This document shows positions 1-6,135 of a stretch of 6,549 nucleotides of DNA, in pieces. Source of the stretch: an uncultured beta proteobacterium (GTDB taxonomy: Bacteria; Pseudomonadota; Gammaproteobacteria; Burkholderiales; Rhodocyclaceae); assembly GCA_903910495.1 (NCBI GenBank), contig CAIVZW010000347.1:1-6549 (forward strand). The letters are read 5' to 3'. Numbering within the stretch: position 1 is the stretch's first letter; each line of letters starts with the position of its first letter. Below the pieces are notes generated by a model. That model was not told the origin of the DNA, did no database searches, and saw only the letters and a list, made by a program, of their open reading frames with translations. The translations under genes were made by a program, and so were the position numbers.

Positions 1-1361
1 ATCGTCGGCGCCATCGACGACAGTGGCTGCTTCTTCGGAGCAATGGCGTTGCTGATGCCCTGGACCAGACCATACAGATTCTTCTCGCCGATCCTGGTGG
101 TGAAATCATCCATCTCGTTATTCAGGAAGAAGCCGGTTCCCGGTGCGATCACCACCGCGCCAAAACGACCGTTGACGGTATAGGTGGTGGATACGGCATT
201 GCCGTCCTTGTCTACGATCGAATAGTGCGTCGTTTCGGTTTTTTCATGCGGCGCCACGCCGGGCTGCACTTCGGACGACGCCGTGGCCTTGTCGCTACTG
301 ATCTTGTCGCGAATGGCGGCAGCGTAGGATTTGCTCAGCAGCCGGTCGAGCGGATTGCTCACGAAGTTCGGGTCGCCGAGCAGGGTGTTGCGGTCCATGA
401 AAGCGTGGCGCATGGCTTCGGCCATGACGTGAACCGTCGCCGCGGAATTGAAGCCCATGGTTTTCAGGTCGTAGCCCTCGAGCGTATTGAGGATCTGGCA
501 CAGCGTCGTGCCGCCCGAACTGGGCGGCGGAGCCGACAGGAAGACATAGCCACGGTAATCGCAGGACAGCGGTGTGCTTTCGCTGATCGTGTAACTGACG
601 AAATCGGCCGCCGTGATGATGCCGCCGCCCTTCCTGGCCGCGCTTTCCACGGCTGCGGGAATCGCCCCTTTGTAGAAAGCGTCAGGGCCGCGCCGCGCGA
701 TGGCTGCTAGCGTTCTGGCCAGGTCTTTCTGCACCAGCCGGTCACCCGGCTGCAAAGGTGAACCATCGCGACGCAGGAAGATTCTGGCGGCTTCCGGATC
801 TTTTGCAATAAGTTGAACGCTCGTGTCAAGAATATCGGTATCGCCACGGTTGAGGATGAAGCCCTGGCGCGCCAGCCTGATGGCCGGCTTCATGACCTGC
901 GCACGGGTCAGCCTGCCGTATTTTCGCAATGCGCTATCGAGCCCGAGTACGGTCCCCGGCACACCGGCAGCCAGATAACCGTGCAAGCTGGCATTCTTGA
1001 CGACATTGCCCGTCGCATCGAGATACATATTGGCCGTGGCAGCCGCTGGCGCCTGTTCCCGAAAGTTGATGAAAATGTTACGCCCGTCGGCCAGATGGAT
1101 GGTCATGAATCCGCCGCCGCCGATATTGCCGCAGCAGGGGTTGACCACGGCCTGCGCATAACCGGTGGCGACTGCGGCATCAACGGCATTGCCACCCATT
1201 TTCAGGATGTCCACACCGACTTTTGACGCCAGATGCTGCGAACTCACCACCATGCCATTTTTTGCCTCGACTGCAGGCAGCGATGCCGCATAAAGATTGC
1301 CGATCAAGACCAGAACGAGCAATGATGAATTCAGAAGCCTGATGCAAGTCTTGTGAATCAT
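1..1361 (-). CDS. ggt: Gamma-glutamyltransferase, N-terminal 453 codons (3' end outside window)
   Basis: Periplasmic gamma-glutamyltransferase precursor, an Ntn hydrolase that cleaves or transfers the gamma-glutamyl group of glutathione and related compounds. ATG at 1361-1359 is preceded by AAGGAG with 6-nt spacing. Residues 1-25 form a signal peptide (H3/K4/R8, hydrophobic core LLVLVLIG, probable cleavage after LYA). The large-subunit region has a glycine-rich stretch NPCCGNIGGGGF (C76 and C77) and FREQAP with R101, matching the substrate-carboxylate arginine of the family. The autoprocessing site is TTHYS: T377 is the predicted new N-terminus and nucleophile of the small subunit. NNEMDDF and PLSSMAPT (S448, S449), which line the gamma-glutamyl pocket, follow. 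Family members are usually about 550-590 residues, so roughly 100-130 residues are missing off the left edge. No frameshift was seen. Family assignment is very secure; the physiological substrate (glutathione scavenging or turnover) is inferred. Confidence 0.96.
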   Translation of the reverse strand, partial: MIHKTCIRLLNSSLLVLVLIGNLYAASLPAVEAKNGMVVSSQHLASKVGVDILKMGGNAVDAAVATGYAQAVVNPCCGNIGGGGFMTIHLADGRNIFINFREQAPAAATANMYLDATGNVVKNASLHGYLAAGVPGTVLGLDSALRKYGRLTRAQVMKPAIRLARQGFILNRGDTDILDTSVQLIAKDPEAARIFLRRDGSPLQPGDRLVQKDLARTLAAIARRGPDAFYKGAIPAAVESAARKGGGIITAADFVSYTISESTPLSCDYRGYVFLSAPPPSSGGTTLCQILNTLEGYDLKTMGFNSAATVHVMAEAMRHAFMDRNTLLGDPNFVSNPLDRLLSKSYAAAIRDKISSDKATASSEVQPGVAPHEKTETTHYSIVDKDGNAVSTTYTVNGRFGAVVIAPGTGFFLNNEMDDFTTRIGEKNLYGLVQGISNAIAPKKQPLSSMAPT

Positions 1362-1531
1362 GAGTTTCTCCTTGTCATTCGAGTATACCCGCTCATGGTT
1401 CGATGCCCCGAAGGGTTGATTATCTTGCAACCAAGGTTATTAGGATCATGCAGCGCCCTTGCCATAGCCCCTGTTTTGCCCGACCATGTATTCTTTGATC
1501 ATGCGTGCTGTTCATCGCCACCTATCCCGCC
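1362..1531. promoter_or_regulatory. Divergent intergenic region between ggt and the export operon; weak promoter candidates
   Basis: These 170 bases separate ggt (minus) from the adaptor gene (plus) and should hold both promoters. For ggt, TATACT (5/6 to the -10 consensus) reads on the minus strand at 1387-1382. It would give a very short leader of about 14 nt and has no good -35 at 17 nt. For the operon, TTGATT (1416-1421), 16 nt, then TATTAG (1438-1443) is a 4/6 plus 4/6 match on the plus strand. Neither is convincing alone. I see no clear operator palindrome, riboswitch or small gene here. Confidence 0.3.
1368..1373 (-). promoter_or_regulatory. Shine-Dalgarno site of ggt
   Basis: On the minus strand AAGGAG lies 6 nt before the ATG at 1361. 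It decides the ggt start and is the only strong Shine-Dalgarno sequence found before any gene start in this window. Confidence 0.8.
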
Positions 1532-2689
1532 ATGTCGCTCCTGATTCGCCGCATTCTGATTGCCCTCACCGTCATCGCTGCCCTCGTCGCCGTTTTCTGG
1601 TGGATCGGGCGGCCCAAGCCCATTCCCGTCGTCGTCAGGGAAATTGATCGCGGCAAGGTCGAATCGAGTATTGCCAACACCCGCGCCGGCACCGTCGAAG
1701 CCTGCCAGCGCACCAAGCTGTCCACCATCATGGGTGGCCGCATCGAGGTGCTGGCGGTGAAGGAAGGCGACCGCGTGAAAAAGGGCCAGTTGCTGATGAA
1801 GCTGTGGAACGACGATCAGCGGGCGCAGAGTACGCTGGCAATGACGCAGGTCGTCACCGCCCGGCAGCGCGTCAACGAAGCCTGCGCGCAGGCGACCAAC
1901 GCCGAGCGCGAAGCCGAGCGCCAGACCTCGCTGCGCGAGAAGGGCTTTGTCTCCGGCTCGAAGGAAGAGTCCGCACGTACCGAGGCCCAGGCCAAACGCG
2001 CCGGCTGTGAGGCGAGCAAGGCCGATGTCGCGCAGTTCCAGGCCAGGGTCAATGCCACCCGTGTCGAACAGGGACGGACAAGCCTCTATGCGCCGTTCGA
2101 CGGCACCATCGCCAAGATCGTCGGCGAGGTCGGCGAGTATTCGACGCCCTCGCCACCCGGCGTACCGACACCGCCAGCGATTGATCTGATCGACGATTCC
2201 TGCCTGTACGTCAAGGCCCCGATGGACGAAGTCGATGCCCCGAAAATTCAGACCGGGCAGCCGGTGCGCATCAGCCTCGACGCGCTGCCAAAACAATCCT
2301 TCCCGGGCAAGGTAAAACGTGTGGCACCCTACGTTTCGGCAGTCGAGAAGCAGGCACGCACGGTCGACATCGAAGCCACCTTTGACAATCCCGAAGCGCC
2401 CGGCAAGTTGCTGGTCGGCTACAGCGCCGACGTCGAAGTCATCCTCGCCGTGCGCGACAACGTGGTGCGTGTCCCGACCTCGGCACTGCTCGAGGGCGGC
2501 CGCGTGCTGGTCGCCGGCGTGGACGGCAAACTCGAAGAGCGCAAGATCAAGACCGGGCTGGCCAACTGGGAATTCACCGAAGTCACTGCAGGGCTCAATG
2601 CCGGAGACCGCGTGGTCACCTCGCTTGAACGCGTTGGCGTCAAGGCGGGGGCAAATTACACCGTTGAAGACAAGCCCCAGGTCAAGTAA
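1532..2689 (+). CDS. MacA/HlyD-type periplasmic adaptor (membrane fusion protein)
   Basis: 385-residue inner-membrane-anchored adaptor of a tripartite efflux or export pump. Basic RR at 6-7 and a single membrane helix at about 8-25 are followed by the periplasmic part. First lipoyl half-motif is about 66-95 (GGRIEVLAVKEGDRV...), then an alpha-helical hairpin about 95-182, second lipoyl half about 185-205 (YAPFDGTIAKIVGEVGEY), beta-barrel about 225-305 and membrane-proximal domain about 310-380. The hairpin tip carries R130-xxx-L134-xxxxxx-S141, the RxxxLxxxxxxS pattern of TolC-binding adaptors. Cysteines are at 58, 118, 159 and 224; C118 and C159 lie about equally far from the hairpin turn. 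ATG 1532 is preferred because it begins just before the basic-plus-hydrophobic anchor; an in-frame GTG at 1505 would add nine residues. Neither has a Shine-Dalgarno site. It is first in the operon, and its TAA overlaps the next ATG. Family is secure; substrate unknown. Confidence 0.92.
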   Translation: MSLLIRRILIALTVIAALVAVFWWIGRPKPIPVVVREIDRGKVESSIANTRAGTVEACQRTKLSTIMGGRIEVLAVKEGDRVKKGQLLMKLWNDDQRAQSTLAMTQVVTARQRVNEACAQATNAEREAERQTSLREKGFVSGSKEESARTEAQAKRAGCEASKADVAQFQARVNATRVEQGRTSLYAPFDGTIAKIVGEVGEYSTPSPPGVPTPPAIDLIDDSCLYVKAPMDEVDAPKIQTGQPVRISLDALPKQSFPGKVKRVAPYVSAVEKQARTVDIEATFDNPEAPGKLLVGYSADVEVILAVRDNVVRVPTSALLEGGRVLVAGVDGKLEERKIKTGLANWEFTEVTAGLNAGDRVVTSLERVGVKAGANYTVEDKPQVK

Positions 2690-3393
2690 TGGGCAAGGTA
2701 CTGATCGAGCTATCCGGTATCGAGCGGATTTTCTATCTCGGCGACAGCGAGGTGCATGCGCTGCGCCAGATTGAATTGCGCATCGCCCCGGGCGAATACG
2801 TTGCCGTGATGGGCCCGTCCGGCTCCGGCAAATCGACGCTGCTCAACCTGCTTGGCCTGCTCGACCACCCCAATGCCGGCACCTATCGCTTGGAAGGGCG
2901 CGACGTGGCCACGCTCTCGCCAGAGGAACAGGCGCGCGTGCGCAGCGAACGTATCGGCTTCGTCTTCCAGAGTTTTCATCTGGTGCCGCGCCTGACCGCC
3001 GCCGAAAACATTGCCCTGCCGATGACGCTGGCCGGCATCGACCCGGCACAACGCGCCATGCGGGTAAAACAGGCGCTCAAGGACTATGGCCTGAGCGACC
3101 GCGCCAGTCATCGCCCGAATGAACTCTCCGGCGGCCAGCGCCAGCGCGTGGCCATTGCCCGCGCGACGATCATGCAGCCGGCGATGATCCTCGCCGACGA
3201 GCCGACCGGCAACCTTGATCGCGCCACCGGCGAGGAAGTCATGCGCCTGCTCGAAGAACTCAACAGCCGTGGCGTCACCCTGATCGTCGTCACCCACGAC
3301 ACCGTCCTCGGCGCCCGCGCCCGCCGGCAGTTGCTGATGGAGGATGGCGAGTTGAGGCACGACAGCACCATCAGGAATAATTCAATTGCTTAA
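2689..3393 (+). CDS. ABC transporter ATPase, MacB/LolD (FtsE-like) type, stand-alone
   Basis: 234-residue cytoplasmic ATPase that would power the two FtsX-type permeases downstream. All motifs are intact: Walker [10 protein letters not shown] (42-50), Q-loop Q94 in [10 protein letters not shown], signature LSGGQ (146-150), Walker B MILADEP with D170 and catalytic E171, D-loop GNLD (174-177) and H-loop H203 in VVTHD. The FQSFHLVP and ADEPTGNLD stretches are typical of the LolD/MacB/FtsE group. In MacB proper this domain is fused to the permease; here it ends at residue 234. The ATG shares its first base with the adaptor stop (TAATG), implying translational coupling. The TAA stop coincides with the outer edge of the first inverted repeat, so the last few residues (about TIRNNSIA) may have been reshaped when the repeat arrived; that is inference. 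LolD itself is less likely given the adaptor partner. Confidence 0.95.
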   Translation: MGKVLIELSGIERIFYLGDSEVHALRQIELRIAPGEYVAVMGPSGSGKSTLLNLLGLLDHPNAGTYRLEGRDVATLSPEEQARVRSERIGFVFQSFHLVPRLTAAENIALPMTLAGIDPAQRAMRVKQALKDYGLSDRASHRPNELSGGQRQRVAIARATIMQPAMILADEPTGNLDRATGEEVMRLLEELNSRGVTLIVVTHDTVLGARARRQLLMEDGELRHDSTIRNNSIA

Positions 3394-3491
3394 CCACCAA
3401 GTCACCAAGAACACAAAGAAGCACCAAGAAAGGCAAAAATCTTTCATGGTCTTTCTTGGTGAAACTTGGTGCCCTTTGTGCCTTGGTGGTT
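3391..3491. repeat. Inverted repeat copy 1, built from CACCAAG heptamers
   Basis: Two 41-nt arms, 3392-3432 and 3451-3491, are complementary at 33 of 41 positions, with perfect 10-bp outer (AACCACCAAG/CTTGGTGGTT) and 11-bp inner ends around an 18-nt loop. The left arm holds CACCAAG-like heptamers starting at 3395, 3403, 3412 and 3422 (steps 8, 9, 10). The right arm holds their complements starting at 3455, 3465, 3474 and 3482 (steps 10, 9, 8). A related copy lies at 4730-4841; 3387-3410 is identical to 4727-4750. Transcribed, it would form a long imperfect hairpin between the ATPase and first permease. There is no U-tract after the stem, so a classical terminator is unlikely. It may be a dispersed non-autonomous palindromic element; no clear target duplication is visible. 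Confidence 0.9.
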
Positions 3492-3510
3492 CGCTTTTAC
3501 GCTCCCCCTT

Positions 3511-4719
3511 ATGCGCGCCCCCGACCTGATCCGCTTTGCCCGCGACGCCGCCACCGGCAATCCGCTGCGCAGCTCACTGCTGGTTCTGGCCATGGCCATC
3601 GGTGTCGCCGCCGTGGTGGTGCTCACGGCGCTCGGTGATGGCGCACGGCGTTACGTCGTCAACGAGTTTTCATCGCTCGGCACCAACCTTGTCATCATCC
3701 TGCCCGGCCGCTCGCAGACCGGCGGCTTCAACCCCGGCAACGCCATCACCAGTACCCCGCGCGACTTGACCATCGACGACGCGCAAGCCCTGCTGCGCGG
3801 CAGTGCCGTCCAGCGCGTGGTGCCGCTGGCGGTAGGCACCTCGGAGATCAGCTACGGGGGCAAGTTGCGCGAAGTGATGGTCGCCGGTACCACCGCACAC
3901 TATCTCGAGGTGCGCCGACTGGTTCTGGCGCAGGGGCGTTTCCTGCCCGATGGCGACTGGCGACGCGGCGCATCCGAAGCGGTAATCGGCGCCAATGTAC
4001 GCAAGGAGCTGTTTGGTGCCGAATCGGCACTCGGCCAGTTGGTCCGCATCGGCGACCGGCGCTTCCGGATTGTCGGCGTCATGGTTTCATCCGGCCAGGG
4101 ATTGGGCTTGAACACCGACGAATTGGTGATCGTCCCGGTCGCGCTGGCGCAAGCCATGTTCAACAGCAACACGCTGTTCCGCGTCATGGTCGAAGCCAGC
4201 AGCCGCGAGGCCATTGAAACGGCCAAGACACAGGTCACGGAAATCATCAAGCTGCGCCACGAAGGCGAGGAAGACGTGACCGTCATCACGCAGGATGCGG
4301 TGCTGGCCACCTTCGACAAACTGCTCGGCACGCTGACGCTGGCCGTCGCCGGTATCGCGGCGATCAGTCTGGCCGTGGCCGGGATTCTGGTGATGAACGT
4401 GATGCTCGTTTCGGTGACGCAGCGCACCTCGGAAATCGGCCTGCTCAAGGCGCTCGGCGCGACCGGGGCGACAATCCGCAGCGCCTTCCTGACCGAAGCG
4501 GCGATGCTCTCGCTGGCCGGTGCCGTGCTCGGCTATCTGCTCGGGCAGGCCGGTGCTTTTCTCCTGCGCGAGTTGTATCCGACCTTCCCGGCTTATCCGC
4601 CCGATTGGGCCGTCATCGCCGGACTCGGCACGGCCCTGGTAACCGGTATCCTGTTCGGCGTCCTGCCAGCGCGCCAGGCGGCACGGCTTGATCCGGTGCA
4701 GTCGCTGGCGAAGAGGTAA
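3511..4719 (+). CDS. MacB/FtsX-type ABC permease, first of two paralogues
   Basis: 402-residue inner-membrane permease with MacB-like topology. Helix 1 is about 20-42 (SSLLVLAMAIGVAAVVVLTA), a large periplasmic core domain is about 45-270, and three more helices follow at about 274-301, 328-352 and 366-386. Family landmarks are GTNLVIILPG (57-66), KELFGAESALGQ (165-176), QRTSEIGLLKALGA (304-317, the cytoplasmic loop after helix 2 that contacts the ATPase in this family) and the C-terminal LPARQAARLDPVQSL. It lacks a fused ATPase domain, so it depends on the upstream ATPase. ATG 3511 is chosen because upstream in-frame sequence, including a TTG at 3466, lies inside the inverted repeat and encodes repeat-derived residues. 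No Shine-Dalgarno site is visible; the leader just before the ATG is pyrimidine-rich (CTCCCCCTT). Likely partner is the second permease, a paralogue. Transported compound unknown. Confidence 0.94.
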   Translation: MRAPDLIRFARDAATGNPLRSSLLVLAMAIGVAAVVVLTALGDGARRYVVNEFSSLGTNLVIILPGRSQTGGFNPGNAITSTPRDLTIDDAQALLRGSAVQRVVPLAVGTSEISYGGKLREVMVAGTTAHYLEVRRLVLAQGRFLPDGDWRRGASEAVIGANVRKELFGAESALGQLVRIGDRRFRIVGVMVSSGQGLGLNTDELVIVPVALAQAMFNSNTLFRVMVEASSREAIETAKTQVTEIIKLRHEGEEDVTVITQDAVLATFDKLLGTLTLAVAGIAAISLAVAGILVMNVMLVSVTQRTSEIGLLKALGATGATIRSAFLTEAAMLSLAGAVLGYLLGQAGAFLLRELYPTFPAYPPDWAVIAGLGTALVTGILFGVLPARQAARLDPVQSLAKR

Positions 4720-4729
4720 GGGCAAATGC

Positions 4730-4841
4730 TTAACCACCAAGTCACCAAGACACAAAGTTTCACCAAGAAAAGCAAAAAGATGAAAAGGCTTTTCCTGCCT
4801 TTCTTGGTGCATCTTGGTGTTCTTGGTGCCTTGGTGGTGAA
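4730..4841. repeat. Inverted repeat copy 2, built from CACCAAG heptamers
   Basis: Left arm 4730-4772 (43 nt) and right arm 4798-4841 (44 nt) pair with one single-base gap and six mismatches around an A-rich 25-nt loop. Left heptamers start at 4735, 4743, 4751 and 4761 (steps 8, 8, 10, the gap accounting for the missing base). Right ones start at 4803, 4813, 4822 and 4830 (steps 10, 9, 8). An alternative apical stem is possible: GAAAAGC (4767-4773) with GCTTTTC (4788-4794). It is the same family as the repeat at 3391-3491 and sits in the equivalent place, about 20 nt before the next permease ATG. It begins about 10 nt after the first permease stop and leaves both genes intact. Confidence 0.9.
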
Positions 4842-4862
4842 TCTTTCCTTCCCCAATCCAAA

Positions 4863-6068
4863 ATGATCCGACCCGCCGACTCCATCCACCTCGCGCTGCG
4901 CGCCATCACCGCGCACCGGCTGCGCAGCTTTCTGACGCTGCTCGGTATTGCCGTCGGCATCGCCGCCGTGATCCTGCTCACTTCGATTGGCGAAGGCATC
5001 CACCGCTTTGTGCTTTCCGAATTCACCCAGTTCGGCACCAACCTGGTCAGCATCGCGCCGGGCAAGGTCAAGACTTCGGGCCCGGCACCGACCGGCATTC
5101 CCACATCGGTGCGCCCGCTCACGCTCGACGATGCGCGTGCGCTGCAACGCCTGCCGCACATCACCGGCATGTCGGCGATGGTCTGGGGGAACACCGAAGT
5201 CAAAGGTAACGGCCGCCTGCGCCGTACGACGATCAATGGCGTCACGCCCGACATGCTCAAGGTCTATAGCGTCAAGGTACGCAGCGGACAGTTTCTGCCG
5301 CCGGAAGACTCGGAAAACGCACGCGCTTTCGTCGTGCTCGGTGCCAAGCTCAAGGCGGAATTGTTCGGCGCGGAGAATGCCCTCGGCGCACGTCTCACGG
5401 TGGGCAACCTGCAGTTCCGCGTCATCGGTGTGCTCGAAGCGAAGGGGCAGTTCCTTGGCGTCGACCTCGATGATGCAGCCTACATCCCGACGGCGCGTGC
5501 GCTCGAACTCTACAACCGCGACGGCATGATGAAGATCGACCTCGCCTACGCGGAAGGCATTCCGGCAGCACGCATCAGTGAGTCCATCATCGCCACACTC
5601 AAGGCCCGCCATGGCCGCGAGGACTTCACCATCACCACGCAGGAAGACATGCTGCGCACCCTGTCCAACATACTCGACGTACTGACCATGGCTGTCGGCG
5701 CGCTGGGCAGCATTTCGCTGCTGGTCGGCGGCGTCGGCATCGTCACCATCATGACCATCGCCGTCAGCGAACGCACCAGCGAAATCGGCCTGCTGGTGGC
5801 ACTGGGCGCGCCGCGCAAGACCATCCTCGGGCTGTTTCTCGGCGAAGCGGTGGCGCTCTCCGCGCTCGGCGGTTTTGTCGGGCTGGTCCTCGGCTTCGGG
5901 CTGGCGCAACTGATTCATCTGCTGGTCCCGGCACTGCCGGTAAAAACGCCAATGAGCTTCGTACTGTTCGCCGAAGCCATTGCCATCCTGATCGGCCTGC
6001 TCGCCGGCGTGCTACCCGCCCGGCGTGCGGCGCGACTCGATCCCGTTGAAGCACTGAGGGCGGAGTAA
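4863..6068 (+). CDS. MacB/FtsX-type ABC permease, second of two paralogues
   Basis: 401-residue inner-membrane permease, last gene of the export operon. Helix 1 is about 21-43 (LRSFLTLLGIAVGIAAVILL), the periplasmic core domain about 45-270, and helices 2-4 about 272-302, 323-352 and 366-386. It shares with the preceding permease GTNLVSIAPG (58-67), AELFGAENALGA (165-176), ERTSEIGLLVALGA (303-316) and LPARRAARLDPVEAL at the C-terminus, in almost the same register. This indicates an old tandem duplication with marked divergence in the periplasmic part. The pair probably forms a heterodimer on a dimer of the single ATPase. ATG 4863 is the start, just before the amphipathic N-terminus and helix 1; there is no Shine-Dalgarno site, and the leader is pyrimidine-rich (CTTTCCTTCCCC) and follows the second inverted repeat directly. 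Reading frame intact. Confidence 0.94.
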   Translation: MIRPADSIHLALRAITAHRLRSFLTLLGIAVGIAAVILLTSIGEGIHRFVLSEFTQFGTNLVSIAPGKVKTSGPAPTGIPTSVRPLTLDDARALQRLPHITGMSAMVWGNTEVKGNGRLRRTTINGVTPDMLKVYSVKVRSGQFLPPEDSENARAFVVLGAKLKAELFGAENALGARLTVGNLQFRVIGVLEAKGQFLGVDLDDAAYIPTARALELYNRDGMMKIDLAYAEGIPAARISESIIATLKARHGREDFTITTQEDMLRTLSNILDVLTMAVGALGSISLLVGGVGIVTIMTIAVSERTSEIGLLVALGAPRKTILGLFLGEAVALSALGGFVGLVLGFGLAQLIHLLVPALPVKTPMSFVLFAEAIAILIGLLAGVLPARRAARLDPVEALRAE

Positions 6069-6135
6069 AGCCTTGACAGTTTTCGGGCAGAGGAAATCGT
6101 CGATTATGCCGCTCACCATTGCTGGCGCGACTGTT
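6069..6135. other. Convergent intergenic gap between export operon and cbiO-like gene
   Basis: These 67 bases lie between two converging genes and would be expected to hold a bidirectional terminator. I find only very short complementary stretches (for example GGCA...TGCC around 6086-6108) and no GC-rich stem with a T-run on either strand. Nothing else is recognisable here. Confidence 0.4.

Noticed and set aside
225..710. Plus-strand open frames inside ggt (225-710 and 813-1226).
   Set aside because: They are antisense to conserved GGT sequence, including the catalytic TTHYS site, and show no motifs of their own.
1444..1504. Direct repeat GATCATGC at 1444-1451 and 1497-1504 in the divergent region, as a possible operator.
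   Set aside because: An 8-base repeat in 170 bases is fairly likely by chance, and the flanks do not extend the match.
1499..2296. A 265-codon minus-strand open frame opposite the adaptor gene.
   Set aside because: It is the antisense shadow of a well-supported adaptor with lipoyl and hairpin motifs; no family resemblance seen.
3466..3510. An N-terminal extension of the first permease starting at TTG 3466.
   Set aside because: The added residues are encoded by the inverted repeat's right arm; the natural N-terminus for this family begins at ATG 3511 just before helix 1.
3391..4841. The regularly spaced heptamers as a CRISPR array or as rho-independent terminators.
   Set aside because: Units are 7 bases with 1-3 base spacers in mirrored arms, not 25-40 base repeats with unique spacers; the stems are long, imperfect and lack a following T-run.
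4593..5918. A 441-codon open frame on the minus strand opposite both permeases.
   Set aside because: It runs antisense through two clear MacB-family genes, is very rich in D, H, R, Q and A as expected of GC-rich antisense frames, and crosses the inverted repeat. No domain is recognisable.
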